A DNA stretch of 64,000 nt from Gordonibacter massiliensis (ex Traore et al. 2017) (GTDB lineage: Bacteria; Actinomycetota; Coriobacteriia; Coriobacteriales; Eggerthellaceae): the NCBI GenBank assembly GCA_900170005.1, contig LT827128.1, positions 2,476,168 to 2,540,167 of the forward strand, written 5' to 3'. Below, one piece after another: positions 1-8,328 of this stretch (within the stretch, counting starts at the first letter, position 1; each line of letters starts with the position of its first letter). The notes under the pieces were generated by a model. The model did no database searches and was not told the origin of the DNA. It was given only the letters and a program-made list of their open reading frames with translations. The position numbers were made by a program, and so were the translations under genes.

Positions 1-1067
1 CCGTCGCCCTCCTTGTCGTTCACGAAGAAGGCCACCGCCTTGGGGCCCTCGTCTTGGAGGATGATCTTGATGTTCTGGTTGAATCCCGTGGGATTCTTCG
101 CCAGGTTGAGCAGGGTGGACCTTCCCGCTACCGAGAATTCCTGCAAGCGCCCGTTTTGCGGATCGAACGCGTCGATGGCGCGCTGCAGCGCCTCGGGCGC
201 CACGCCCACCAGATCGGCCGCGGCCCAGGTGGCAAACAGGTTGTACACCATGTACGCGCCGCTGAACGCCGCCTTCAGCACGGCGTCGCGCTTCGGGCCG
301 CGCGCGGCGAAGGCCAGCCCGTCGGCCCCCAGCCGCACGTCCCGCGCCTCGCAGTCCAGCGCCGGGCGCGCGAACCCGCACGTGGGGCAGCGATAGGAGC
401 CCAGCTGGCCGTACTGGCGGTAATCGTATTCCAGCATGGTGGAGCAGCGCTGGCACATCTGCGCGTCGGCCACCGTGTTCTGCGGCAGGTGCAGGTCCTC
501 GCCCACGCCGAAGGCTATCGTGGGGTTGCCCACGCGCTCGGCGATGGCCGCGCACAGCGGGTCGTCGGCGTTGAACACGAGCGTGGTGTTCGGCGAGGTC
601 GCCAGCGCGCCCGCGATGCTTTCCTGAATGCGGTCGATCTCGCCCACGCGGTCCAGCTGGTCGCGGAACAGGTTCAGCAGCACCACGTAGCTCGCCTGCA
701 AATGCGGCAGGATCTTCGCCAGCCACAGCTCGTCGCTTTCGAACACGCCCCAGTCGGCCTCCTGGGCGTGCAGCAGCGCCGTGGCCACGCCGGAGTCCAA
801 GTTCGCGCCCGTGCGGTTGCACACCACGCGCTGTCCGGCGGTTTCAAGCGCGTCGGCCAGCAGGTTCGTCACCGTGGTCTTGCCGTTCGTGCCCACAACG
901 CACACCGAGCCCTTCCGCAGGCGCGGCGCAAGGTCGGCGATGACGCGCGGGTCGACGTACAGGGCGATCTTTCCCGGAAAATTCGCGGCGGGACGGTGGA
1001 ACACGTGCTTCAACCCCCACGTGGACACGGCGCTGACGGCGCGTGCGGCGGCGAACTGCAAGCCCAT
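1..1067 (-). CDS. murT: Lipid II isoglutaminyl synthase, MurT subunit (C-terminal end outside window)
   Basis: Mur-ligase-family protein that, with the glutaminase GatD, amidates the D-glutamate of lipid II in the cytoplasm. The visible 355 residues begin MGLQFAAARAVSAVSTWGLK, then a P-loop GTNGKTT near residue 52, the FRDQLDR motif of the central Mur domain, and two CxxC pairs (CQRC and CPTC) that form the zinc ribbon inserted in MurT but absent from MurC-F. The ATG at 1067 has GAAAGGA 9 bases upstream. The reading frame runs off the left edge of the window, so the last part of the C-terminal domain and any gatD partner lie outside. The gene is transcribed away from the deacetylase gene, with a 276-bp divergent spacer. 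Confidence 0.9.
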   Translation of the reverse strand, partial: MGLQFAAARAVSAVSTWGLKHVFHRPAANFPGKIALYVDPRVIADLAPRLRKGSVCVVGTNGKTTVTNLLADALETAGQRVVCNRTGANLDSGVATALLHAQEADWGVFESDELWLAKILPHLQASYVVLLNLFRDQLDRVGEIDRIQESIAGALATSPNTTLVFNADDPLCAAIAERVGNPTIAFGVGEDLHLPQNTVADAQMCQRCSTMLEYDYRQYGQLGSYRCPTCGFARPALDCEARDVRLGADGLAFAARGPKRDAVLKAAFSGAYMVYNLFATWAAADLVGVAPEALQRAIDAFDPQNGRLQEFSVAGRSTLLNLAKNPTGFNQNIKIILQDEGPKAVAFFVNDKEGD

Positions 1068-1343
1068 GGGCAATCCTTTCGGTTCGAGACGCGCCCCAGT
1101 ATAACCCTTTCGCCCGGAGCGGCCGAATCCGCTGCAGAACGCCACCGCGTTCCCTCCATACAATTTTCAGTAGAAGGCATCTCGAGGCCTTCTTGGTGCT
1201 GGTTTGGTAGTGTTATGGTGTTAAATTGCCGGCAAGCACAAGGCCACTCGCGGCGGAACGACTCCGCACGGGCCTTTTACCCACGTTTTCCGATAGAATA
1301 CGCAGGAGACGATTAACGACAGGCACGCGTACGTTCGATCGCC

Positions 1344-2972
1344 ATGGGAGCGGAAATGCATGATAACTACGGTCAAGGCTCTGAGCGCCACGAGAACGGA
1401 GGGCTAGCGCCCCGACCGGATCGGGCGCGCTCCGACAGCGCGCGCCGCAGCGCCTCCGAAAACCGGCGTGCCCGCGAAGGCGGCTCATATTCAGGCAGCG
1501 GACGCGGCTTCGAACGGACGGGCTTGACGGCGGAAGAGCGCGCAGCAGGGCGCCCGATCGCGCACCCCTCCTCGCGCGGCGGGGGCAGACCGGCCCATTC
1601 GGGGCGTATTCCGCAGCAGAACTCGGGCCGAGTTCCCCGACAGGGTTCGGGCCGCATCCCCCAGCAGGGTAGAAGCCAGCACTATTCTCCGTCACCGAAC
1701 GCGCAGACGCGCCCGCGCAGGACGAGCGACGCTCCGTCCGGGCGCAGCCGCGAGGAGCATCCGACTCCCGGCCAAACCCCCTACCAAGACCGCGACCGCT
1801 ATCTGCGCATATCGCAAAAGCCGGAGCGCAAGGGCCGTCGCGTGGCGGGAGTGCTGGTCAGTTTGGGCGTGGTGGCCGCCGTCGTCCTCGGCGTGGTGCT
1901 GTTCGTGCAGAGCCTTCCCGCCAACATCACCCTCAACGGCGCCAACATCGAGGTGCACGGCGGCAAGACGCTGGCCGACGCCTTATCGGCCAGCGGCATC
2001 AAGCCCCAACCGGGCGACCTGTTGGCCGTGGACGGCAGCGTTTTGGAGGCGGGCAAGGGAAAGCCGTTCTACGCCACGGTCAACGGCGCGGTGGTGGAGG
2101 AGCTGGACAAGAAGCTGGCCTCGGGCGACGTGGTGGAAATAGGCAACGGCGGACCTATCGAAGAGCCGTTCGACGGCGTGGAGGAAACGATCCCCTGGAC
2201 CGCGGTCAAAGAGGGGGCCGGAGCCATCCACGTGATGGAGGGCGAAGGCAAAGACGGCGTCAAAGCCACGAAGACCGGCAAGACGTCCGGCATCACGGCC
2301 GAGCAGGTCACGCAGGAGCCCAGCGACATGGTGTGCCGCAACGTCACGCCGAACGTGGGCGACGACAAGGTGATCGCGCTCACGTTCGACGACGGCCCCT
2401 GGGGCAAACAGACCGGCGAGGTGCTTGACGTGCTGGCCGCCAACGACGCGAAGGCCACGTTCTTCACGGTGGGCAACCGCATCGAACGAGACGACGGCGC
2501 CTCGTTCGTGAAGCGGGCGGTTTCCGAGGGGCATCAGGTTTGCACGCACTCCTACGACCATGCCTCGGGCAGCGGCCAAAGCGTGAACCTGGGCTACATG
2601 ACGCCTCAAGAGCAGGTGGACGAGATAAAGAAGGGATACGCCGCCATCGAAGCCGCAACCGGCACCGAGGCCAGCCGCATCGTGCGCGTGCCCGGCGGCA
2701 ACTTCGGCGAGGACGTGGTGAAGAACATCGGCCCGCTCATCAAGGCGGAGATCGGCTGGAACATCGACTCGAACGACTGGCGCCGTCCGGGGCCCCAGGC
2801 CATCGTCGACGAGCTCATGGGGGCCTGGCCGGGCGCCATCGTCCTCATGCACGACGGCGGCGGCGACCGCTCGCAAACCATCGAGGCGCTCAAAACCGCC
2901 CTGCCCCGCTTGAAGGAGCAAGGCTACCGCTTCATCACCATCGACGAGCTCATGCAATATCCGCTGTCATAG
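1344..2972 (+). CDS. Membrane-anchored polysaccharide deacetylase (NodB/CE4 domain)
   Basis: A 542-residue protein. Residues 1-165 are hydrophilic, rich in Arg, Ser, Pro and Gly with repeated SGR(I/V)P motifs, and probably cytoplasmic. One membrane segment (about 170-190, VAGVLVSLGVVAAVVLGVVL) follows, then an extracellular spacer and a CE4 domain from about residue 335. The metal-binding triad is visible as FDDG (D349/D350) and HSYDH (H402, H406), so the enzyme is probably active, removing acetyl groups from peptidoglycan or another wall glycan. The start is uncertain: ATG 1344 has no clear ribosome-binding site, whereas ATG 1356 (four codons in) has GGGAG 5 bases upstream. It stands alone. 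The Arg-rich N-terminus is unusual for the family and may bind acidic partners or DNA. Confidence 0.85.
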   Translation: MGAEMHDNYGQGSERHENGGLAPRPDRARSDSARRSASENRRAREGGSYSGSGRGFERTGLTAEERAAGRPIAHPSSRGGGRPAHSGRIPQQNSGRVPRQGSGRIPQQGRSQHYSPSPNAQTRPRRTSDAPSGRSREEHPTPGQTPYQDRDRYLRISQKPERKGRRVAGVLVSLGVVAAVVLGVVLFVQSLPANITLNGANIEVHGGKTLADALSASGIKPQPGDLLAVDGSVLEAGKGKPFYATVNGAVVEELDKKLASGDVVEIGNGGPIEEPFDGVEETIPWTAVKEGAGAIHVMEGEGKDGVKATKTGKTSGITAEQVTQEPSDMVCRNVTPNVGDDKVIALTFDDGPWGKQTGEVLDVLAANDAKATFFTVGNRIERDDGASFVKRAVSEGHQVCTHSYDHASGSGQSVNLGYMTPQEQVDEIKKGYAAIEAATGTEASRIVRVPGGNFGEDVVKNIGPLIKAEIGWNIDSNDWRRPGPQAIVDELMGAWPGAIVLMHDGGGDRSQTIEALKTALPRLKEQGYRFITIDELMQYPLS

Positions 2973-3269
2973 CACGGCGGCCGCCGAATTGGCAACGATC
3001 CAAAGGGCAGCAAGCAAAAGCCAAGAGGGCCAGCCGGTGCAATCGGCCGAGAGGGCGATTGCTTGAGACCGTTCACCCACTCGACCCGCCCGTTGAACGT
3101 CTCCGAAGACACGTCGCGGACAACCTCATGCGCGCGGCGATTCGTCCTGTTGCTCGAACCGCGATATTGGTATAGTGGGGGAATCTGGTCGCTTGGGCGT
3201 GCCGACCGCTTTCAAGCGGTCGAACAGCTGCGAGGGACATCGTATAGCCCGGTTCACAGGGGAGCTCGC

Positions 3270-4544
3270 ATGGACGTTAGCCAAATCGTATCCGTCGCCG
3301 TGTTCGTCGTGGTCATGGTGGCCATCATGACCGAGAAACTGCACCGCTCGCTCGCGGCCATCGTGGGCGCGATGGTGGTGCTGGCGCTGCATGTGCTGTC
3401 GTTCGACGCCGCCATGGAGCACATCGACTTCAACACGCTGGGCGTGCTTTTGGGCATGATGCTGTTCGTGTCCGTGGTGAAGCTGTCCGGCATGTTCGAA
3501 TTCTTGGCCATCAAGTGCGCACGGCTGGCCAAGGGCGATCCCTGGAAGGTCATGTTGCTGTTCGTGCTGCTCACCGCCGTGCTGTCGGCGTTCTTGGACA
3601 ACGTGACCACGGTGTTGCTCATCGGGCCCATGACGCTCACGGTGTGCAAGCTGCTCGACGTGAATCCCATCCCGTTCTTCATGACCGAGATCCTCGCGTC
3701 CAACATCGGCGGCACCGCCACGCTCATCGGCGACCCGCCGAACATCATGATCGGCTCGGCTGCCGGGTTCACGTTCTTCGACTTCATCCTGTACGACGCG
3801 CCGGCCGTCGTGATCATCCTAGCCGCCGTGCTGGCGGTGTTCTACTTCCTGTACGGTCGGAAGATGCACGTGAACGACGAGCATCGCGCGCGGATCATGG
3901 AGCTGGACGAGCATGCGATGATCAAGAACAAGCGCCTGCTCAAGCAAAGCTACGTCATGATCGGGCTCGTGGTGGTGGGCTTCATGGCCCACGGTGCGCT
4001 GGGGCTCGAATCGAGCGTTATCGCGCTCGGCGCGGCCGGCATCATCATGCTGATCTCGGGCGAGAGCATCGAGGAAGCGCTCTCGCAGGTGGAGTGGACC
4101 ACGCTCGCGTTCTTCGCCGGCCTGTTCGTCATCGTGGGGGCCATGGCGGAGACGGGCGTCATCGAGATGCTGGCGCAGGCTCTCATCGGGGCGACGGGCG
4201 GCAACGTGTTCGTCACCATGCTCGTGCTGCTGGTGGGGTCGGCCGTCATTTCCAGCTTCTTGGACAACATTCCGTTCGTGGCCACCATGATCCCCATCCT
4301 GCTGGCCATGGAGTCAACCGGCATGGACGTGACGCCCCTGTGGTGGGCCGTGTCGCTGGGCGCCTGCCTGGGCGGCAACGGCACGCTCATCGGCGCGAGC
4401 GCCAACGTGGTGCTGTCCGACATCAGCAAGAAGCACGGCCACGAGATCACGTTCGTGCAGTTCCTGAAGACAGGCTTCCCCATCATGCTGCTGACCGTGG
4501 TGATTGCGGGGCTGTACCTGGTGGTGCGGTTCCCGCCGGCGTAA
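3270..4544 (+). CDS. ArsB/NhaD-superfamily ion permease (SLC13-like)
   Basis: Polytopic membrane protein of 424 residues made of two homologous halves. Each half has the family's signature helix break, seen as FLDNVTTV followed by GGTATLIGDPPNIMIGSA in the first half and FLDNIPFVATM followed by GGNGTLIGASANV in the second. The DPPN motif is typical of the ArsB/NhaD-type Na+/H+ antiporter and P-protein group; the transported ion cannot be read from sequence. The start at ATG 3270 is chosen because AGGGGAG lies 6 bases upstream; a longer in-frame start at 3063 has no such signal. The gene is monocistronic, and the 297-bp upstream spacer holds an 18-bp perfect hairpin at 3204-3221. Confidence 0.85.
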   Translation: MDVSQIVSVAVFVVVMVAIMTEKLHRSLAAIVGAMVVLALHVLSFDAAMEHIDFNTLGVLLGMMLFVSVVKLSGMFEFLAIKCARLAKGDPWKVMLLFVLLTAVLSAFLDNVTTVLLIGPMTLTVCKLLDVNPIPFFMTEILASNIGGTATLIGDPPNIMIGSAAGFTFFDFILYDAPAVVIILAAVLAVFYFLYGRKMHVNDEHRARIMELDEHAMIKNKRLLKQSYVMIGLVVVGFMAHGALGLESSVIALGAAGIIMLISGESIEEALSQVEWTTLAFFAGLFVIVGAMAETGVIEMLAQALIGATGGNVFVTMLVLLVGSAVISSFLDNIPFVATMIPILLAMESTGMDVTPLWWAVSLGACLGGNGTLIGASANVVLSDISKKHGHEITFVQFLKTGFPIMLLTVVIAGLYLVVRFPPA

Positions 4545-4644
4545 GGACATCGGCGGCGGTTCGTCTGGAATGCTCGCATGCTTCCCGTAAGCCGAGCATG
4601 CTGCATCGAGCAGCCAAGAAATCTGAGGATTGCGCATCGACCTC

Positions 4645-4673
4645 TTGCAGGTGGAAGCGCCTTTCGGTATACT
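4645..4673 (+). promoter_or_regulatory. Promoter of tRNA-Thr
   Basis: TTGCAG at 4645-4650 and TATACT at 4668-4673 are separated by 17 bases, a good housekeeping sigma-70 promoter. Transcription would start near 4680, about 25 bases before the mature tRNA. Confidence 0.7.
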
Positions 4674-4704
4674 TCATTCTCGCGCTTCGCAAAGAAGCCG
4701 TGTT

Positions 4705-4780
4705 GCCAACGTGGCTCAGCTGGTAGAGCAACGCACTCGTAATGCGTAGGTCAGCGGTTCGAATCCGCTCGTTGGCTCCA
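4705..4780 (+). tRNA. tRNA-Thr (anticodon CGT)
   Basis: Cloverleaf of 76 nt with encoded CCA. The acceptor stem GCCAACG pairs perfectly with CGTTGGC. The anticodon arm is ACGCA-CTCGTAA-TGCGT, giving anticodon CGT for codon ACG. The T arm contains GGTTCGAATCC. Confidence 0.97.
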
Positions 4781-4789
4781 GAAAAAGTG

Positions 4790-4831
4790 CAGGCCAGCTA
4801 GGGAAACTTGGCTGGCCTGTTTCTTTGTTTT
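4790..4831 (+). terminator. Intrinsic terminator of tRNA-Thr
   Basis: CAGGCCAGC (4790-4798) pairs with GCTGGCCTG (4811-4819), followed by the T-rich tract TTTCTTTGTTTT. It sits 10 bases after the tRNA 3' end. Confidence 0.85.
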
Positions 4832-4911
4832 CAGGTGGATTTCGCGCGTGGTCAAAAATCTGGTCAAATTTCGCCAAGAGGGTGGAATCCTCCGCAAGCG
4901 CACCATTGATG

Positions 4912-5139
4912 CTACGGCCGGTTAACGGGAGAAGGCGCGGTGCCAAACGGCGTGCCGCAATCGGGACAGACCAAAACGAGGCCAGATCTTAAAACCGTTT
5001 TCGCTTCCTCGCATTTCGCGCAATAGAAAACAACCTGGTTCGGGTAGCTGATGCCACCCGATGCCTGCTCGAGCTCGTCCCCATCGAATTCGACGCCCTC
5101 GCAAGGAAAGCAGTCGGCAAGCACTCCTTCGACCACCAT
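4912..5139 (-). CDS. Small zinc-ribbon protein (75 aa)
   Basis: A 75-residue acidic protein with two CxxC knuckles, CAKC in the middle and CPDC near the C-terminus, spaced as in a single treble-clef or zinc-ribbon fold. Two more cysteines lie near the N-terminus (CFPC). ATG 5139 is preceded by a G-rich stretch (AAGGGGGCGGG) that can serve as a ribosome-binding site. Function unknown; such small ribbons often act as protein-protein or nucleic-acid adaptors. It could be misread non-coding sequence, but the paired cysteines argue for a real gene. Confidence 0.6.
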   Translation of the reverse strand: MVVEGVLADCFPCEGVEFDGDELEQASGGISYPNQVVFYCAKCEEAKTVLRSGLVLVCPDCGTPFGTAPSPVNRP

Positions 5140-5431
5140 GATCGACCCGCCCCCTTTCTACGTGCACCGCACGCGAAGCGTCCCCTATCTGAATCATAGA
5201 CCGAATCGCAAGCAAAACGCGAGATCATGCGCACGAACACCCCTCCAAACGAAACGAACGCCAAGATGCGCGGCCGTGCTCAACGGCAGGGTTATCTTCA
5301 AAGCCCGGGCATTATCATAGTCAAGCGCCCAATAAGCGCGCTTTCGTATCGGCACGTCGGCGGCTGTGGCGAAGCGATCGTCGCAAAACGCTGATAGCAA
5401 GCAGATCGCAGAGTGAAAAGGAGCCATCATT

Positions 5432-5710
5432 ATGGGACTTATCAACATGGGAAAGAACGCGGAAGACAAGGCGCTGGAGAAGCTGGCTGTGTACTTGGAC
5501 AACATGAACCTTCAGGAGAAGGACGGAACGGTCCATGCGGGCGCGTTCGAGCTGGCGGGCGGCTATAGTCGCAAGAACACGTCCCGCATCCTCAACGGCG
5601 TGCTGGAGTTCATGCAGAAGCAAGGCTACGAAATAGTGAACATGCAGATAGCCCCCAGCGGCATGGGCGACAGCCTTATGAGCTGCATGGTGCTCGTCGT
5701 GTACAAATAA
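5432..5710 (+). CDS. Conserved-looking small protein of unknown function (92 aa)
   Basis: Predicted cytoplasmic protein of 92 residues with no signal peptide or membrane segment. It begins MGLINMGKNAEDKALEKLA and contains a helix-turn-helix-like stretch (GGYSRKNTSRILNGVLEFM, about residues 49-67) followed by a Met-rich beta segment at the C-terminus. AAAAGGAG lies 9 bases before ATG 5432, so translation is well supported. It is a single-gene unit convergent with the HsmA-type gene. No family is recognised; a small DNA- or RNA-binding protein is one possibility, but this is inference from the predicted helices only. Confidence 0.7.
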   Translation: MGLINMGKNAEDKALEKLAVYLDNMNLQEKDGTVHAGAFELAGGYSRKNTSRILNGVLEFMQKQGYEIVNMQIAPSGMGDSLMSCMVLVVYK

Positions 5711-5818
5711 CCCGCCATGCCCTTGCCGGCGTTCCCGCACTCGCATGGCCCCACTCGCCGCTTGCAGCCGCCGTCGCGTTCGACCCGCAACGGCGGCCGT
5801 TGCGACTGAAAAAGGCCG

Positions 5819-6313
5819 TTACCCGCGCGAAGCGTGGTGCTTGCGCCCGCGCAGGGCGGTGAGGGCGACCAGAAGGGCGGCGGCGCCCACCACGACGAGG
5901 GAGCCGATGCCAGCCTGCAGGTTGGCCAGATGCAGCATGGGCACGCCCTGCAGAACGCCCAGCGTGTACGGCATGAGCCAGAACAGCCACACCACGATGC
6001 TGAACGTGTGGAAGCGCTGCTTGGCGCGCTCGCTGCCCCGAACGTACGTGACGGTGGCCCACGTGGCGTGTGCGGCCATGAGCATGATGGCGAGCACGCC
6101 GGAAGCAGCGTGCATTCCCAAGGCGGCGTCGCCCCCGCTTTGCGCCATGAGCGTCATGATGGTGGTGCCGGTGGTGTCGAAGGCGAAGCCCGTCCAAAAC
6201 AGAACGAGGTTGCGCTTCGTGAGCGAGTGCCGACGCTCGTCGAACACTCCGATGGTGTAGAACACGAGCGCGAGGCTGATGGTGGCCGTCGCCAATATCA
6301 ATTGGATGGACAT
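5819..6313 (-). CDS. HsmA-family (TIGR03987) integral membrane protein
   Basis: A 164-residue membrane protein with about five hydrophobic helices and a positively charged C-terminal tail (LRGRKHHASRG). The N-terminal half, with FYTIGVFDERR and WTGFAFDTTGT, matches the TIGR03987/HsmA family of unknown function. Start at ATG 6313 is chosen because AAGGAAGCG lies just upstream; a longer frame to 6388 has no such signal. The promoter and three palindromic sites (GAAC-N3-GTTC) lie between it and the divergent tocopherol-cyclase-family gene. In this family such genes are often controlled by TetR-type repressors; none is encoded next to it here. Confidence 0.8.
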   Translation of the reverse strand: MSIQLILATATISLALVFYTIGVFDERRHSLTKRNLVLFWTGFAFDTTGTTIMTLMAQSGGDAALGMHAASGVLAIMLMAAHATWATVTYVRGSERAKQRFHTFSIVVWLFWLMPYTLGVLQGVPMLHLANLQAGIGSLVVVGAAALLVALTALRGRKHHASRG

Positions 6314-6379
6314 GGTCGATCGCTTCCTTTCGTTGGCCGGGGTCTGCGCAAGCAGGCTCCGAACGCGGACATTTTTGAA

Positions 6380-6464
6380 AATGAACATCGTTCATTTAAA
6401 CTGAACGGCGTTCATTATAGTCGTGACGCTGAGGAATGCAAGCCTTTTCTGAACAATGTTCATT
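6380..6464 (-). promoter_or_regulatory. HsmA promoter with three GAAC-N3-GTTC operators
   Basis: On the minus strand TTGCAT (6441-6436) and TATAAT (6419-6414) are separated by 16 bases, giving a strong promoter for the HsmA-type gene. Three palindromes of the form GAAC-N3-GTTC lie at 6383-6393, 6403-6413 (overlapping the -10 edge) and 6451-6461 (upstream of the -35). The first two are exactly 20 bp apart, two DNA turns. The layout suits a dimeric repressor of TetR type. Confidence 0.65.
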
Positions 6465-6560
6465 TCATGGTGTCATCGCCTCATGAACGGGCGCGTGACA
6501 CTCGCTGCACCGGGGAGTCGGGGATGGTACCATCATCGCTTCCCGACGCGAGGAGCGCGC

Positions 6561-7394
6561 ATGAAACCGTATTACGAAGGCTGGTACATGAAGCAGCAGC
6601 AGGGAGACGACATCCTCGCCGTCATCCCCGGTCGCGCCCAAGACGAGGCTTTCATCCAGGTGGTCACGGCGAACGGATCGCGCTACGTGCCCTACGAGCT
6701 GGAGGATTTCCGCCTGACCAGGAACCGCAGCATGCGCGTGGGCAGAAGCCTGTTCTCGCCGCGCGGCATGATGCTGGACGTGGACGCGCCGGGCATCCGG
6801 CTCTCCGGCCGCCTGCTCTACCGCGAGCTCGCGCCGCTGCGCTCGGACATCATGGGACCGTTCGCCTTCCTTCCCATGGAGACGAAGCACACGGTGTTCA
6901 GCATGAGGCACCGCGTGGACGGGCAGGTGGAGATCAACGGCCGCACGCTGCGCTTCGACAAGGGCAAGGGCTACATGGAGGGCGATCGCGGGCACAGCTT
7001 CCCCCGCGGGTACACGTGGATCCAAAGCTGCGACTTCGACTGCGCGGCCTCGGTCATGCTCGCGCTGGCCGAGATACCCTTGGCCGGAATGCGCTTCACC
7101 GGCTGCATCGGCGTGGTGTGGATCGCGGGAGTCGAGCACCGATTCGCCACGTACCGCGGCGTGCGCATCGTGAAAGCCAGCGACACGCTGGTGGAGGTGA
7201 GGCAAGGCGACATGTCCTTGCGGGTGGAGTTGCCCGAGGCGGAGGGGCACTGCCTGCAGGCGCCCGCCCAGGGCTCCATGGAGCGGCCCATACGCGAAAG
7301 CCCCGCCGTGCCCGCGCGCTTCCGCTTCGTCAAGGACGGCCGAACGCTGCTCGAAGCCGAGGGGCGCACGAGCTTCGAGCTGGTGGCGTCCTAG
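6561..7394 (+). CDS. Tocopherol-cyclase-family protein
   Basis: A 277-residue cytoplasmic protein beginning MKPYYEGWYMKQQ, with the conserved GWY(M/F)K opening and the later KGYMEGDRGHSFPRGY-like motif (about residues 138-153) of the tocopherol cyclase family (PF14249). No signal peptide. The reaction in anaerobic bacteria is not established; plant VTE1 cyclises a prenylated quinol, while bacterial members are uncharacterised. Start at ATG 6561 is preceded by GAGGAG at suitable spacing; upstream in-frame ATGs lack this. It is divergent from the HsmA-type gene and probably senses the same regulator, since one palindrome lies about 100 bp upstream of its start. Confidence 0.82.
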   Translation: MKPYYEGWYMKQQQGDDILAVIPGRAQDEAFIQVVTANGSRYVPYELEDFRLTRNRSMRVGRSLFSPRGMMLDVDAPGIRLSGRLLYRELAPLRSDIMGPFAFLPMETKHTVFSMRHRVDGQVEINGRTLRFDKGKGYMEGDRGHSFPRGYTWIQSCDFDCAASVMLALAEIPLAGMRFTGCIGVVWIAGVEHRFATYRGVRIVKASDTLVEVRQGDMSLRVELPEAEGHCLQAPAQGSMERPIRESPAVPARFRFVKDGRTLLEAEGRTSFELVAS

Positions 7395-7634
7395 GCGGCA
7401 CCGCACTTCCGGCTTCGCCGAAACGACCGTCGGACGATCGCCCGCGCGCGACAGCCGGGTGCGGGGCATCCGTCGGCAGCTCCCAGCCCCGCTCCCGGTG
7501 TTGCGCGCCGCATGAACGCGCAGCCCCCGCCGTGCCGTGAAGACGCATCGGCACACGGCGCAGGACGCTGCTGCTATACTGAACGCAACATAACCGCGCG
7601 CCGAAACGGCGCCTGGCGGAAAGGGGCTGCGTCC

Positions 7635-8120
7635 ATGCTGTACGACAACATCCTGGTTCCCTACGACGGATCGGAATCGGCGCGAGCCGCGCTGGCGGAG
7701 GCCGTGCGCTACGCGCGCGAGGACCCGGGTGCCGCGTTGCGCATCATCCAGATCATCGACACGGAGCAGCTGGTCATCGAGCGGTTGGAAAAGGAAGGGC
7801 GCAACACCACCGACGAGCTGTCGTCCGTGCTGCTGCACGCGCATTACGACGAAGCCGTGAACGAGGCCGACGCGGCGCTGCACAAGCAGATCGACCGCAT
7901 GCTTAAGGGCCTCATGAACGAGATCACCATCGAGCTTCTGGAGGAGACGGTGCCCGGCGAGCAGATCGTGGCCTATGCCGAAGAGCACGCTTGCGACCTG
8001 ATCATCATGGGATCGCGCGGGCTGGGGGCCCTGCGCGGCATGCTGGGCAGCGTGAGCAGCCACGTGCTGCGCCAGGCGAAGGCGCCCGTGCTGGTGGTGA
8101 AGCAGCGCACGGAAGGCTAG
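7635..8120 (+). CDS. Universal stress protein, UspA family
   Basis: A 161-residue single-domain protein. It begins MLYDNILVPYDGSESA, with the family's first strand and the conserved VPYDGS turn, and ends with the ATP-binding signature GSRGLGALRGMLGSVSS (G126 onward, G-x2-G-x9-G-S/T) and the final strand APVLVVK. It therefore belongs to the ATP-binding subgroup. A long central helix pair (about 45-100) is rich in charged residues. GGAAAGGGG lies about 9 bases before ATG 7635. It is monocistronic. Confidence 0.92.
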   Translation: MLYDNILVPYDGSESARAALAEAVRYAREDPGAALRIIQIIDTEQLVIERLEKEGRNTTDELSSVLLHAHYDEAVNEADAALHKQIDRMLKGLMNEITIELLEETVPGEQIVAYAEEHACDLIIMGSRGLGALRGMLGSVSSHVLRQAKAPVLVVKQRTEG

Positions 8121-8328
8121 CCGACGCTCCCCACCGTCATCCCGAACATCTGCCCGCCGACGGGTTGCCGAGCGTTCGCACGAAACGTTTGCGAAACCGC
8201 ACATCCAACGGCTTTTGATGCGGTCCTGTTCGACCGTTGATGGTTTGTCGACATTCTCGTGCTATGCTCGGCCTTCGAGCGTCTGCGAGCGACGCGAAAA
8301 CCGACACCGCGAAGGAGAGCACGCGACC

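Noticed and set aside
4716-4946. A 76-codon minus-strand frame ending in the tRNA-Thr
   Set aside because: Its C-terminal EPTSGFEPLTYALRVRCSTS is the translated complement of the tRNA, a known artefact.
6465-8204. A 579-codon minus-strand frame over the tocopherol-cyclase and UspA genes
   Set aside because: Antisense to two clear genes; composition is that of a shadow frame.
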